From NCBI RefSeq assembly GCF_016464705.1, contig NZ_JAEHOB010000007.1:245517-309516 (forward strand): a stretch of 64,000 bases of DNA. The letters run 5' to 3'. Position 1 is the first letter of the stretch, and every line of letters starts with the position of its first letter. The notes under the pieces were generated by a model. The model did no database searches and had not been told where the DNA came from. It saw nothing but the letters and a program-made list of their open reading frames with translations. A program made the position numbers and the translations under genes. This DNA comes from Qaidamihabitans albus. Lineage in GTDB: Bacteria > Actinomycetota > Actinomycetes > Mycobacteriales > Pseudonocardiaceae. Below, in pieces: positions 9,829-18,852 of this stretch.

Positions 9829-11467
9829 CCGCCCGCTTGACCTTGCCCGACGGTGTCTTGGGCAGGCTGCCGGGCGGGAGCACGACGACCGCGTACGGCC
9901 GCGCGTCCACGGCGTCCCGCACCCGGGCGGTGACCTCCTTCGCCAGCTTGGTCTCCGCGTCCTCGGCACCGGCCAGTTTGGACTCCAGGACGACGGCGAA
10001 GCGTTCCCGGCGAGTACCGGCGTCGATCCGCACCGCGACCGCGTTGCCAGCCCGAACACCTTCCACTGAGCTGGCCGCACGTTCGATGTCGGTCGGGTAC
10101 ACGTTGCGGCCACCGAGGATGATGACGTCCTTGCGCCTGCCGCAGATCACGATCTGCTCTCCGACGAGGTAGCCGAGGTCGCCGGTGGCGAACCAGCCCT
10201 CCGCGTCCTGTGCCGGGGCGGGGCCGTCGACGGTCAGGTAGCCGGGGGTGACCGCCTCGCCGCGGAGCCGGATCTCGCCGACCTCCCGCTCCCCGAGCCG
10301 GTTGCCCTGCTCGTCGACGATCTCCGCCTCCAGCCCGTCCAGCGGTGGGCCGAGCAGAGCGAAAGCGCGCACCTCGTCGGTGTCGCGGCGGGGGTCGCCC
10401 TCGGGAACGGGCACGGCCCTGTTCTGCGCCTCCAGCGCCTCGGCCTCGACGACGTCCACGGTGAGGCCGGTGAACAGCGGGGCGAACGACACCGCGAGGG
10501 TGGCCTCGGCGAGCCCGTAGGCGGGAAAGACGCACTCGGGCGGCATGTCGAACCGCGCACCGGCATCGGTGAAGGTCTTGACCGCGGTCGGGTCGATCGG
10601 CTCGGCGCCGTTGAGGGCGATGCGCAGGGTGGACAGGTCGTAGGCGTCGTCGTCGGAGACCCGGGCCATCCGGCGGCCGACGATCGCGTAGGCGAAGTTC
10701 GGCGCGGCGGTTGTGGTGCCGCGGTACTTGCTGATCAGCTCGGGCCAGATCAGCGGGCCGCCGAGGAACTCGACGGGCGTGATCTTGACCAGCTCGACGC
10801 CGAACGTCATCGGCACGGTCAGGAACCCGACCATGCCCATGTCGTGGAAGGTCGGCAGCCAGGAGACCATCACATCGGTGTCGAAGACGAACTCGGCGCG
10901 GTCGACCATCGCCTTGATGTTGGAGTAGAGGTTGCCGTGGGTGATGCGCACGGCCTTGGGCTCTGCGGTGGAACCGCTGGTGAGCTGGAGCAGCGCGAGC
11001 TGGTCCTCGGTGGCGGGCACCGGCTCGGCGAGCGGTTCGGCGGCGAGCAGGTCGGTGATCATGGAGAAGCCTATGCCATGCTCGGTCAGTACGGGCGCGA
11101 GCTGGTCGAACGGCTCCCCCAGCAGCACGAGCTCGGAGCCGATCATCTCCAGCACGCGCAGGGTGTCGGAGGCCCACTGGGCGATGTCGGTGCGCGGTGT
11201 CGGCTGGTGCAGCATCGTGACGCTGCCCCCGGCGAGCCACGTGCCCTGCACGGTGGGTGCGATCAGCTCGGGCGCCGCGGCGAGCACGGCGACGGCGCTG
11301 CCCGGCCGGAGGCCATCCGCGACGAGGCCGCCCGCGACGCGGCGGGCCCGCTCGTGCACCTCGTACCACGTTCTGCGGACCGGCTCCTTCGGCTCACCGG
11401 TGATCATGCCGCGCTGCCTGCCACCCGCTTGCGCGGTGGCGACCATCGTGTCCACGAACCGACTCAT
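9785..11467 (-). CDS. Fatty-acyl-AMP/CoA ligase (FAAL-like, ANL superfamily)
   Basis: A 560-residue adenylate-forming enzyme. The P-loop motif is [21 protein letters not shown], followed by [10 protein letters not shown], and the C-terminal lysine motif is [11 protein letters not shown]. The [11 protein letters not shown] and FHDMGM forms are typical of fatty acyl-AMP ligases, which activate long-chain acids for polyketide or lipid synthases. Its place next to pth and before ispE matches the mycobacterial gene annotated pks16, which is also an acyl ligase; this orthology is inferred. No polyketide synthase lies nearby. Confidence 0.85.
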   Translation of the reverse strand: MSRFVDTMVATAQAGGRQRGMITGEPKEPVRRTWYEVHERARRVAGGLVADGLRPGSAVAVLAAAPELIAPTVQGTWLAGGSVTMLHQPTPRTDIAQWASDTLRVLEMIGSELVLLGEPFDQLAPVLTEHGIGFSMITDLLAAEPLAEPVPATEDQLALLQLTSGSTAEPKAVRITHGNLYSNIKAMVDRAEFVFDTDVMVSWLPTFHDMGMVGFLTVPMTFGVELVKITPVEFLGGPLIWPELISKYRGTTTAAPNFAYAIVGRRMARVSDDDAYDLSTLRIALNGAEPIDPTAVKTFTDAGARFDMPPECVFPAYGLAEATLAVSFAPLFTGLTVDVVEAEALEAQNRAVPVPEGDPRRDTDEVRAFALLGPPLDGLEAEIVDEQGNRLGEREVGEIRLRGEAVTPGYLTVDGPAPAQDAEGWFATGDLGYLVGEQIVICGRRKDVIILGGRNVYPTDIERAASSVEGVRAGNAVAVRIDAGTRRERFAVVLESKLAGAEDAETKLAKEVTARVRDAVDARPYAVVVLPPGSLPKTPSGKVKRAATETQYREEIRSRA

Positions 11468-11522
11468 GGGTAGACCTTAACCTCGCGCACAGCAGCCGCC
11501 GCGGCGTGGAGCACCTCCCGGT

Positions 11523-11564
11523 CGTGAGTGCGCACGCGAGTTCTAACTCGTGTGCGCACTCACG
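11523..11564. repeat. 42-bp palindrome, copy 1
   Basis: Arms cgtgagtgcgcacgcgagtt and aactcgtgtgcgcactcacg flank a central CT; one G:T wobble. It lies 17 bases after the ABC-F stop (minus strand) and upstream of the acyl ligase start. Likely a 3'-end hairpin of the ABC-F transcript. Confidence 0.9.
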
Positions 11565-11581
11565 AGCCCCGGGCGCACTGG

Positions 11582-13360
11582 TCACTCCACCGCTTCGGAG
11601 ATCTCCAGCCAGCGCTGCTCGACGTCGTCCTTCTCCGCGCGGAGGTTCTTGAGCTCGGTGTTGAGCTCCATCAGGCGGTCCGGATCGGTCGCGGCGGCGG
11701 CCAGCTCGTCGTGCAGCCCGGCCTCCTTGGTGTGCAGGGTGTCCAGCCTGCGTTCGAGCTTGGCCAGCTCCTTGGTGATGGCCCGGTGCTCGGCAGCGGT
11801 CACCTTCGGCGGACTGCCATGAACGACTCGTTCCTGGCGCTTATCGCCAGTAGCGGGTCGTTCATGAATGCTGTTGCGGTGGGTGAGGTACTCCTCGATG
11901 CCGCCGGGCAGGTGGGTGATCTTGCCGTCGCCGAACAGTGCCACCACGTGGTCGCACACACGTTCCACGAGGTAGCGGTCGTGCGAGACGACCACCAGGG
12001 TGCCCGCCCACGAGTCGAGCAGGTCCTCCAGCTGCTGGAGCGTGTCGATGTCCAGGTCGTTGGTCGGCTCGTCGAGCAGCAGCACGTTGGGTTCCGACAT
12101 CAGCAGCCGCACGAGTTGCAGCCGGCGCCGCTCGCCGCCGGAGAGATCGTCGACCGGGGTCCACTGCCGCGCGGGCGGGAAGCCGAGCTTCTCGGCCAGC
12201 TGGGACGCCGAGAGCTCCTGCTTGCCGAACGTCACCCTGCCCGCGACCGCCTCGACGGCCTGCAGCACCCGGAGGTTGCCCGGCAGGTCCTCGAGTTCCT
12301 GCTTCAGGTGCGCCAGCCGCACCGTCTTGCCCTCGATCCGCCTGCCGGTGATCGGTTCCGCCTCACCGGCCAGCAACCGCAGCAGCGTGGTCTTGCCGGA
12401 GCCGTTGACACCGACGAGCCCGATCCGGTCGCCGGGGCCGACCCGCCACGTGACGTGGTCGAGCAGCGTGCGCTCGCCGGCCTTGAGCGACGCGTCCTCG
12501 AGCTCCAGCACGGTCTTGCCGAGGCGGCGCTTGGCGAACGCGAGCAGCTCCGGCGTGTTGCGCGGCTCCGGCACGTCCGAGATGAGCGCCTCGGCCGCCT
12601 CGACGCGGAACCGGGGCTTGGATGTGCGCGCCTTGGCTCCGCGCTGGAGCCACGCCAGCTCCTTGCGCGCCAGGTTCTGGCGCTTCTCCTCGGCGGTGGC
12701 CGCGAGCCGGGCCCGCTCGGCACGGGCGAACACCCAGTCGGCGTAGCCACCCTCGTACTGCTCGACCTTGCCGTCCGCGACCTCCCACGTCCGGCCGCAC
12801 ACCGTGTCGAGGAACCAGCGATCGTGGGTGACGACGACGAGCGCGGTCTTGCGGGCGAGCAGGTGCTCGGCGAGCCAGCGCACGCCCTCGACGTCGAGGT
12901 GGTTGGTCGGCTCGTCGAGCACCACGAGGTCGAGCTCGGCGACCAGTGCCGCCGCCAGCGCGACCCGGCGCCGTTCACCGCCGGACAGGGTCCCGGTGAA
13001 CGTCTCCAGGCCCAGCGCGGAGATGCCGAGGCCGTCCACGATCGAGCGCACGCGGGCATCGGCGGCCCACTCGTACTCGGCCGCGTAGTTCGAGAGCACC
13101 GCCTCCCGCACCGTGCTGCCTTCAGGCAGGTCGGTGCGCTGCGTGACCACGGCCATCCGCAGGCCGCGGGCCCGGCTCACCCGCCCGGAGTCCGGCGGGC
13201 TGATGCCGGCGAGCACTTCGAGCAGCGTCGTCTTGCCGCCACCGTTGAGCCCGACCACCCCGATCCGGTCTCCCTCGGCGATACCGAGCGACACCCGGTC
13301 GAGCAGTGGCCGCACCCCGTAGGACTTGCTGGCCGATTCCAGGTTGACCAGGTTGGCCAT
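11582..13360 (-). CDS. ABC-F family ATPase (Uup-like)
   Basis: A 592-residue soluble protein with two ABC domains and no membrane segment. Walker A motifs are GLNGGGKTT (about residue 38) and GVNGSGKTT; both signatures read LSGGERRR; Walker B motifs are VVLDEPTNHLD and LLLDEPTNDLD. The C-terminal ~80 residues form a coiled coil (AAEHRAITKELAKLERRLD onward) like Uup. ABC-F proteins act on ribosomes rather than in transport. It lies 41 bases downstream of ispE. A 49-bp palindrome is embedded in the frame between the second ATPase and the coiled coil (see 11818-11866). Confidence 0.92.
   Translation of the reverse strand: MANLVNLESASKSYGVRPLLDRVSLGIAEGDRIGVVGLNGGGKTTLLEVLAGISPPDSGRVSRARGLRMAVVTQRTDLPEGSTVREAVLSNYAAEYEWAADARVRSIVDGLGISALGLETFTGTLSGGERRRVALAAALVAELDLVVLDEPTNHLDVEGVRWLAEHLLARKTALVVVTHDRWFLDTVCGRTWEVADGKVEQYEGGYADWVFARAERARLAATAEEKRQNLARKELAWLQRGAKARTSKPRFRVEAAEALISDVPEPRNTPELLAFAKRRLGKTVLELEDASLKAGERTLLDHVTWRVGPGDRIGLVGVNGSGKTTLLRLLAGEAEPITGRRIEGKTVRLAHLKQELEDLPGNLRVLQAVEAVAGRVTFGKQELSASQLAEKLGFPPARQWTPVDDLSGGERRRLQLVRLLMSEPNVLLLDEPTNDLDIDTLQQLEDLLDSWAGTLVVVSHDRYLVERVCDHVVALFGDGKITHLPGGIEEYLTHRNSIHERPATGDKRQERVVHGSPPKVTAAEHRAITKELAKLERRLDTLHTKEAGLHDELAAAATDPDRLMELNTELKNLRAEKDDVEQRWLEISEAVE
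11818..11866. repeat. 49-bp palindrome inside the ABC-F reading frame
   Basis: Outer arms CATGAACGA (11818-11826) and TCGTTCATG (11858-11866) are perfect. The inner stem CTGGCG/CGCCAG (11834-11839, 11845-11850) is also perfect, and the segments between pair with two G:U and one mismatch, leaving a 5-base loop. It encodes HERPATGDKRQERVVH in the linker before the C-terminal coiled coil. The sequence is unrelated to the 42-bp family and looks like an inserted intergenic palindrome. Confidence 0.8.
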
Positions 13361-13401
13361 CCGTTGGTTGTTCCTCTCAGAATTCGAAAACGTCGAGCAG
13401 A

Positions 13402-14370
13402 TCAGGCATGTACCTGCGGAGGCGCGGAGTGCCGGGGCGTGTCGTCACCGCCGACCAGGCGCGCACCGGGCACCGGTCCGTGCGCCACCCGCACGGTGCG
13501 GCACACCCCCGCCCCGGACAGCTCGGCGGCCACCTCCAACGCGGAGTCCGCGCCGGTGCACAGGAACGCGCACGTCGGCCCTGATCCGGAGACCGTGCCG
13601 GCCAGCGCCCCCGCGTTGACCCCCGCCCGCAGCGTGCGGCGCAGGCCCGGCCGCAGCGAGACGGCGGCCGCCTGCAGGTCGTTGCCGAGCAGCAGGGCGA
13701 GCTGGTGCGGGTCGCCCGAGGCGAGCGCCTCGACGACCGGGGTGTGCGAGCCAACCCTCGGCGGGTTCCCGGCCGCCCGCAGGCGGTCCAGCTCACCGAA
13801 CACCCGTGGCGTCGACAGCCCGCGCTGGTCGAACGCGAGCACCCAGTGGAAGACGTGCCGCGAAAGCACGGGCACGAGCTGCTCGCCGCGGCCGGTACCG
13901 AGGGCGGTGCCGCCGTAGAGCGCGAAGGGCACGTCGCTCCCGAGGTCCGCGGCGATCTCGGCCAGGTCGTCGCGGCCGATCTCGAGCCGCCACAGCGCGC
14001 TCAACCCGACCAGCGTGGCGGCCGCGTCCGCGCTGCCGCCGGCCATGCCGCCGGCCACCGGGATGCCCTTGCGCAGCACCACCCGCACCTTGCTCGCGTC
14101 CTCGGGGCGGCCCACGTGCTCGGCGAGCGCCCGTACGGCCTTCCACGCGAGGTTGCCGGTTCCGGTCGGCACCGACTTCTCGCCCTCGCCGTAGACCTCG
14201 ATGCCCGGCTCCTCGGAGGCGGCGACGGTGACCTCGTCGGTCAGCGACAGCGCCTGGAAGATCGTGGTGAGGTCGTGGTAGCCGTCCTCGCGCGCGTCAC
14301 CGATCGACAGGTGCAGGTTCACCTTCGACGGAACCCGCACGGTGACTGGCGGCGGTACGACGGCAAGCAC
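13402..14370 (-). CDS. ispE: 4-diphosphocytidyl-2-C-methyl-D-erythritol kinase
   Basis: A 322-residue GHMP kinase of the methylerythritol phosphate pathway to isoprenoids. It has the N-terminal VPSKVNLHL segment, the glycine-rich ATP loop [17 protein letters not shown] and the C-terminal [10 protein letters not shown] motif. The GTG start at 14370 has a purine-rich GGAGG very close to it, so a GTG 8 codons later (VTVRVPSK) is a possible alternative. It lies 23 bases after the TetR gene on the same strand and 41 bases before the ABC-F gene. Confidence 0.94.
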   Translation of the reverse strand: MLAVVPPPVTVRVPSKVNLHLSIGDAREDGYHDLTTIFQALSLTDEVTVAASEEPGIEVYGEGEKSVPTGTGNLAWKAVRALAEHVGRPEDASKVRVVLRKGIPVAGGMAGGSADAAATLVGLSALWRLEIGRDDLAEIAADLGSDVPFALYGGTALGTGRGEQLVPVLSRHVFHWVLAFDQRGLSTPRVFGELDRLRAAGNPPRVGSHTPVVEALASGDPHQLALLLGNDLQAAAVSLRPGLRRTLRAGVNAGALAGTVSGSGPTCAFLCTGADSALEVAAELSGAGVCRTVRVAHGPVPGARLVGGDDTPRHSAPPQVHA

Positions 14371-14393
14371 GGCCTCCAGCCTACTTGGCGTGC

Positions 14394-14945
14394 TCAGTCT
14401 CGCGGCGCAACCAGCTCCAATGCGACCTGGAGCGCGACGTCGGGTGGCGCCTGCCTGCCGCCACCGAAGATCGGGTTGAGTCCCAGCACCAGGGCGACGA
14501 GCGCGAGCCGGGCCCGCAGCTCGCTGGCCGGGTCGCGCGCGTCGGCACAGATGAGCTCGAACAGGTCGCGGAGCTTGTCACCGAGCGGATGCATCACGCC
14601 GAGCTCCTTCATGGCAGGAGCGTTCTGCTGGATGAGGCGCATAACGGGCGCGAAGCGCTCCGCGACGAGCGCCGAGAAGCGGCGCAGGACCTCCTCGCGC
14701 GTCTCGACCGAGCTCGGCTGGGCGCGGCCCCACTCCAGCAGCTCGTCGAGGGCGGCGACGAGGTCCTGGATGAGGCTGTGGACGATGTCCTCTTTGGTGC
14801 GGAAGTGGTAGTACAGGGCCGCCTTCGTGACATCCAGCCGCTCGGCGATCTCCCGCAGCGACGTCTTCTCGTAGCCCTGCTCGACGAACAGCTCCAGCGC
14901 CACCCGCTGGATGCGCTCCCTGGTGTCGCTGCGCCGCCCCGCCAT
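14394..14945 (-). CDS. TetR-family regulator divergent from the DHA2 exporter
   Basis: A 183-residue TetR protein; the helix-turn-helix spans about residues 8-52 ([19 protein letters not shown]). The ATG at 14945 ([13 protein letters not shown]) has GGAAGG 7 bases upstream; a GTG six codons earlier is also open. It is divergent from the MFS exporter with inverted repeats between, so it is the likely local repressor of that exporter. ispE follows at 23 bases. Confidence 0.87.
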   Translation of the reverse strand: MAGRRSDTRERIQRVALELFVEQGYEKTSLREIAERLDVTKAALYYHFRTKEDIVHSLIQDLVAALDELLEWGRAQPSSVETREEVLRRFSALVAERFAPVMRLIQQNAPAMKELGVMHPLGDKLRDLFELICADARDPASELRARLALVALVLGLNPIFGGGRQAPPDVALQVALELVAPRD

Positions 14946-14978
14946 GTCCGCCCTTCCAAACACCCTTCACAAACTTAC

Positions 14979-15018
14979 TTGACGCCCGGCTAGTTCCGGC
15001 TTACGTTGCTACCGTAAG
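14979..15018 (+). promoter_or_regulatory. Promoter and overlapping operator of the DHA2 exporter
   Basis: TTGACG (14979-14984), a 17-base spacer and TACGTT (15002-15007) make a good sigma-70 type promoter. The inverted repeat CTTACG (15000-15005) / CGTAAG (15013-15018) covers the -10 box. A wider pair, TTACTTG (14975-14981) and CAAGTAA (15036-15042), brackets the promoter. Binding by the divergent TetR protein would block transcription; inference from layout. Confidence 0.6.
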
Positions 15019-15104
15019 GCTACCTAGTCGGCCGGCAAGTAATCATTCGACTCCGCGTCGTGCCGGTCAGATCGGGCCTCCACACGGTCTCACAAGGGGA
15101 AACA

Positions 15105-16526
15105 ATGACGACAACTGCTCCCGCCCCGGTGGCGGCGCAGGTCGACCGGCGCAGATGGCTGGCACTGGCCGTGATCGGCCTCGCCCAGCTCCTGGTCATC
15201 ATCGACATGACGATCATGACGATCGCGCTGCCGTCGGCACAGCAGGACCTGGGCATGTCGGACGCCGCCCGGCAGTGGGCCATCACCGCCTACACGGTGA
15301 CCTTCGGCGGCCTGCTGCTTCTCGGCGGGCGGCTCGCCGACCGGCTCGGCCGCAGGAATACACTGCTGGCCGGCGTCGTCGGCTTCGCCCTCGCCTCGGC
15401 GGTCGGCGGCGCGGCGACCGGCACGGAGATGCTGCTCGTCGCGCGCGCCGCCCAGGGCGTCTTCGCCGCGCTGCTCGCGCCGTCCACCCTCTCGCTGCTG
15501 ACGGTGACGTTCACCGAGCCGCGGGAGCGGGCGAGGGTGTTCGGCATCTTCGGCGCGATCATGATGTCCGGCGCGGCGGTGGGCCTCATCGCGGGCGGGG
15601 CGCTCGCCGAGTACCTCGGCTGGCGCTGGTGCCTCTACATCAACCTGCCGATCGCGGCCGTCGCCGTCGTGGCCGGGGTGTTCGTGCTGCCCCGTGCGCG
15701 AGGCCACCGCGATGCCCGGCTCGACTGGACCAGCGCGGTGCTCGGCGGGGGCGCGATCGTCTCGCTGGTCTACGCGCTGTCCGAGGCCGCCGAGAGCGGG
15801 TTCGGCTCCGCGCTGGTGCTCGGCCTGCTCGGCGCCTCCGCGGTGCTCGTGGTCGCGTTCGTGCTGCGGCAGGCACGCACGCGCGGGCCGCTGCTGCCGC
15901 TCGGCATCGTGACGGAGCGGTCGCGGGCCGCCGCCTTCCTCGCGGTCGGCGTCGCGGCGTTCGGCATGTTCGGGATGTTCCTGTTCCTGACCTACCAGAT
16001 GCAGGCGATCATGGGTTACGGCCCGTTCGCCACCGGGATCGCCTTCCTGCCGCTCGTCGCGGCCAATGTGCTCGCCGCCACCCAGATCACCGGCCGGCTC
16101 TCGGCCCGCATCGGGACGCGACCGCTACTGGTCGGCGGGCTGCTCCTGCTGGCGGCAGGGCTGTTCCTGCTCACCTGGCTGACGCCGGAGAGCTCCTACG
16201 CCGGGTTGCTGCTGCCCGCGGAGCTGCTGCTCGGCCTCGGCGCCGGCCTGGCGATGCCGACCGTCATCAACGTCGCGACCAGCGGTGTGGCGCCGCGGGA
16301 GGCGGGCGCGGCTTCGGCGTTCGTCACGACGTCGCAGCAGGTGGGCGCGTCGCTGGGGACGGCATCGCTGAACACGATCGCGACGGCCGCGACCGCGTCG
16401 GCGGCCACCGGCGGTGCGGCGGCCACGGTGCACGGCTTCGCGACGGCCAGCGGCTGGGGCGCCGCCGTGCTCGCCGTGGGCGCGATCATGGTCGGCTGGC
16501 TGTACCGGGCGCGCGAACGCTCGTGA
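15105..16526 (+). CDS. MFS transporter, DHA2 (14-TM) drug exporter type
   Basis: A 473-residue membrane protein with about 14 hydrophobic segments. Motif A (GGRLADRLGRRNTLL) follows segment 2 and the IDMTIMTIALP segment 1 signature is that of the EmrB/QacA group. It should export small toxic molecules using the proton gradient. The ATG at 15105 has AAGGGGA upstream. The divergent TetR gene suggests inducible expression. Its TGA stop (16524-16526) is inside 42-bp palindrome copy 2. Confidence 0.9.
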   Translation: MTTTAPAPVAAQVDRRRWLALAVIGLAQLLVIIDMTIMTIALPSAQQDLGMSDAARQWAITAYTVTFGGLLLLGGRLADRLGRRNTLLAGVVGFALASAVGGAATGTEMLLVARAAQGVFAALLAPSTLSLLTVTFTEPRERARVFGIFGAIMMSGAAVGLIAGGALAEYLGWRWCLYINLPIAAVAVVAGVFVLPRARGHRDARLDWTSAVLGGGAIVSLVYALSEAAESGFGSALVLGLLGASAVLVVAFVLRQARTRGPLLPLGIVTERSRAAAFLAVGVAAFGMFGMFLFLTYQMQAIMGYGPFATGIAFLPLVAANVLAATQITGRLSARIGTRPLLVGGLLLLAAGLFLLTWLTPESSYAGLLLPAELLLGLGAGLAMPTVINVATSGVAPREAGAASAFVTTSQQVGASLGTASLNTIATAATASAATGGAAATVHGFATASGWGAAVLAVGAIMVGWLYRARERS

Positions 16527-16563
16527 GTGCGGACACGAGTTCTAACTCGTGTCTGCACTCACG
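16522..16563. repeat. 42-bp palindrome, copy 2
   Basis: Arms cgtgagtgcggacacgagtt and aactcgtgtctgcactcacg around CT; one wobble pair. It supplies the stop codon of the MFS gene and lies between it and the convergent MetN-like gene. Confidence 0.9.
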
Positions 16564-16579
16564 AGCGGTGACCTGCGGG

Positions 16580-17584
16580 TCAGGCGGCCACGTTGCGCAG
16601 GCCGTAGAGGGTGTGCGTGACGTGGGCGCCGCGCTCGGCAATCCACGCGAGGGCGGCGTCGGCCCGCTGGCCACGGACGCCGAGCCGGAAGCGGGCCACC
16701 GGGGTGTCGCCGACGCGGGTCAGCCCGCCGCCGATCGTGGCGAGCTCGACGTCGAACCGGCCCGCCGCCTCGGGCAGCAGGGCGCCCACGGCGGCGAAGC
16801 CGACCAGCACCACGTCCACCGCGCGGTCGTACTGCGCCGCCTGTGCGCGCGTCGTCTCGATCGCGGGCAGCAACTCCTTGCCTGCCCGGCTGTGCGGCTT
16901 CGCCAGCAGCTCCAGCAGGTTGCCGCTCTCCACGACCGTGCCCCGCTCCAGCAGCGCCACCTCGTCGCAGGCGCGCCGGGCCACCCCGGCGTCCGGCGTG
17001 GTCAGCAGCACCGTGACACCCAGTTCGGCCCGCGCCCGGTCGAGCACGGTCAGCACCGCGCCGGACTCCTCGGAGTCCACCTCATGGGTCGGGTCGTCGG
17101 CCAGCAGGACGGCGGGCGCCGCCGCGAGCGCCCGCGCGACGGCCACCCGCTGCCGCTGACCCGCGGTGAGCTCGTCCGGCCGGTCGGCCGCACGCTGAGT
17201 GAGGCCGACGAGATCGAGCAGGGTGCCGACCCGGCTGCGCCGCTGGGGGCCGTCCACGCCGCCAAGTTCCAGCGGCAGCGCGACGTTGCCCGCGACGGTC
17301 CGCTCGGTCCGCAGCCGCGGGTCGAGCACCGCCACCTGACGGCGGGTGTCCCGCAGCCGCCGTCCCTCCAGCCGGGTGGCGTTGAGCCCGTCGAAGCGCA
17401 CCGCGCCGCGGTCCGGACGCTCCTCCAGCGCGACGCAGCGGGCGAGGGTCGACTTGCCGGCACCGGCGGGGCCGACCACCCCGTAGAGGGCACCCGCGCC
17501 GATCTCGAGGTTCACATCGCGCAGCGCCACCACGGGCGCGCCGTTACCGGGAAAGGACTTGCTGACGTTCTCGACGGTGATCAC
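16580..17584 (-). CDS. MetN-like ABC ATPase with NIL domain, degenerate catalytic residues
   Basis: A 334-residue protein: ATPase domain (about 1-235) and a C-terminal NIL/ACT-like domain (about 255-330), the arrangement of the methionine importer ATPase MetN. Walker A GPAGAGKST (38-46) is intact. The rest is not: the Q-loop Gln is replaced (VAVLDPR near 88), the signature reads LTAGQ (139-143), the catalytic Glu after Walker B is Asp (LLADDP, D164), and the switch His is absent (LLTTPDAG, near 196). No metI or metQ is adjacent. A SAM-I riboswitch lies in its leader, supporting a methionine link. The start is the GTG at 17584 (VITVENVSKSF), where homology begins. It may be a weak ATPase or a methionine/SAM sensor. 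Confidence 0.82.
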   Translation of the reverse strand: MITVENVSKSFPGNGAPVVALRDVNLEIGAGALYGVVGPAGAGKSTLARCVALEERPDRGAVRFDGLNATRLEGRRLRDTRRQVAVLDPRLRTERTVAGNVALPLELGGVDGPQRRSRVGTLLDLVGLTQRAADRPDELTAGQRQRVAVARALAAAPAVLLADDPTHEVDSEESGAVLTVLDRARAELGVTVLLTTPDAGVARRACDEVALLERGTVVESGNLLELLAKPHSRAGKELLPAIETTRAQAAQYDRAVDVVLVGFAAVGALLPEAAGRFDVELATIGGGLTRVGDTPVARFRLGVRGQRADAALAWIAERGAHVTHTLYGLRNVAA

Positions 17585-17749
17585 GTAAGGCTCCAGAGCA
17601 GCTCGAGGTCGCCGCGCGCCGGCGGCGAGAAGGTGATGCGGAGTAGGCGGTAAGGAGGAAGTCAGACGAGGACGGTGTGGCGGCGACACGCACATACGGT
17701 GCGGCGGCCCTCATCGACGACTCGACGCCTGGTGAGCCTTCGGGAGCGA

Positions 17750-17852
17750 TACACGAATCCTCCATCGGTCCTGGCGTTAGCACCTGCCCCGGCGGGGCGG
17801 TTGCTGCGACTTCGGCGAGCCAGGTCTCTCGGTCGCTCGGGATGGATGCCCG
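17750..17852 (-). promoter_or_regulatory. SAM-I (S-box) riboswitch
   Basis: Read on the minus strand, the core follows the S-box consensus: P1 CATCCATC with GATGGAGGAT, P2 GCGAC/GTCGC, then GAGAGACCTGGC, GAA, GCAACC, a P3 hairpin GCCCC-GCC-GGGGC, and GGTGCTAACGCCAG. It lies about 165 bases before the MetN-like gene in the 340-base gap (17585-17924) after ksgA, with nothing else recognised there. Known S-box RNAs bind S-adenosylmethionine and switch off methionine genes. I did not assign the expression platform. Confidence 0.85.
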
Positions 17853-17924
17853 ACAAGTACACCGGAAACGGTGGCGTTTACGCAACCTCGCGGGCGGAGA
17901 TCACACCATCGCCACACTCGGCCA

Positions 17925-18770
17925 CTAGCGGGCGGCGACGATACGCGCGAAATCCTCGACGCTCAGCCGCTCACCGCGGGTCGCCGGATCGATCCCGGCG
18001 GCGGACAGCAGCCGCCCGGCCTCGGCTGCCGAGCCCGCCCACGAGGCGAGCGCCGCCCGCAGAGTTTTCCGGCGCTGGGCGAACGCGGCCTCCACCAGCC
18101 GGAACACCGCGTCCCTCTCGGCGAGGGCGGGCGGCTCGCCCCGCTCGAACTCGACCAGCGCCGAGTCGACGTTGGGCACCGGCCAGAACACCGTGCGCGG
18201 CACCGCGGCCACCTTGCGCGTGCGGCCGTACCACGCCATCTTCACGCTCGGCACGCCGTAGACCCGGCCACCGGGACCGGCGGCCATCCGGTCGGCGACC
18301 TCGGTCTGGACCATCACCAGCCCGCGCCGCAGCGACGGCAGCTCCGCGAGCAGGTGCAGCACGACCGGCACGGCGACGTTGTACGGCAGGTTCGCCACCA
18401 GCGTCGTGGGCGGCTCGGGGAGATCCTCCGCCCGCAGCCGCAGCGCGTCGGCGTTGCGCACGCTCAGCCGGTCGACGGGACCCGCGTGCCGCCGGACGGT
18501 GGCGGGCAGGCGCTCGGCGAGCACCGGGTCGATCTCGACGGCGACCACCCGCGCACCGGAGGCCAGCAGGCCGAGGGTGAGCGAGCCGAGCCCAGGGCCC
18601 ACCTCGAGCACGGCGTCATCGGGACCGACGTGCGCGAGATCGACGATGCGGCGCACGGTGTTCGGGTCGTGTACGAAGTTCTGGCCGAGCTTCTTGGTCG
18701 GCCGGACGTCGAGCTCGGCGGCGAGCCCGCGGATCTCCGCGGGGCCGAGCAGGCCCGGTGTTTCGGTCAC
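17925..18770 (-). CDS. ksgA: 16S rRNA dimethyladenosine transferase
   Basis: A 281-residue RsmA/KsgA methyltransferase. It has the N-terminal [14 protein letters not shown] motif I ([12 protein letters not shown]), the acidic VEIDP, and the catalytic [10 protein letters not shown] motif. It dimethylates two adenosines near the 3' end of 16S rRNA. The GTG start is 82 bases after rpfB on the same strand, so it is probably cotranscribed with rpfB. The same pair occurs in mycobacteria. Confidence 0.95.
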   Translation of the reverse strand: MTETPGLLGPAEIRGLAAELDVRPTKKLGQNFVHDPNTVRRIVDLAHVGPDDAVLEVGPGLGSLTLGLLASGARVVAVEIDPVLAERLPATVRRHAGPVDRLSVRNADALRLRAEDLPEPPTTLVANLPYNVAVPVVLHLLAELPSLRRGLVMVQTEVADRMAAGPGGRVYGVPSVKMAWYGRTRKVAAVPRTVFWPVPNVDSALVEFERGEPPALAERDAVFRLVEAAFAQRRKTLRAALASWAGSAAEAGRLLSAAGIDPATRGERLSVEDFARIVAAR

Positions 18771-18852
18771 GGGGCCAGCCTAGAACCCGGCCACGTTTCC
18801 CCGGTGCGGCGCTCGCCGCACCGGGGAGACCGTGAACGGTCGCCGCGGGCGG

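Noticed and set aside
11528..13918. Long plus-strand open frame opposite the ABC-F gene
   Set aside because: It is the antisense of a well-supported ATPase gene; the translation has no domain and is rich in Arg, Gly and His.
16580..17584. A complete methionine ABC importer
   Set aside because: No permease or binding-protein gene is adjacent, and the ATPase lacks several catalytic residues.
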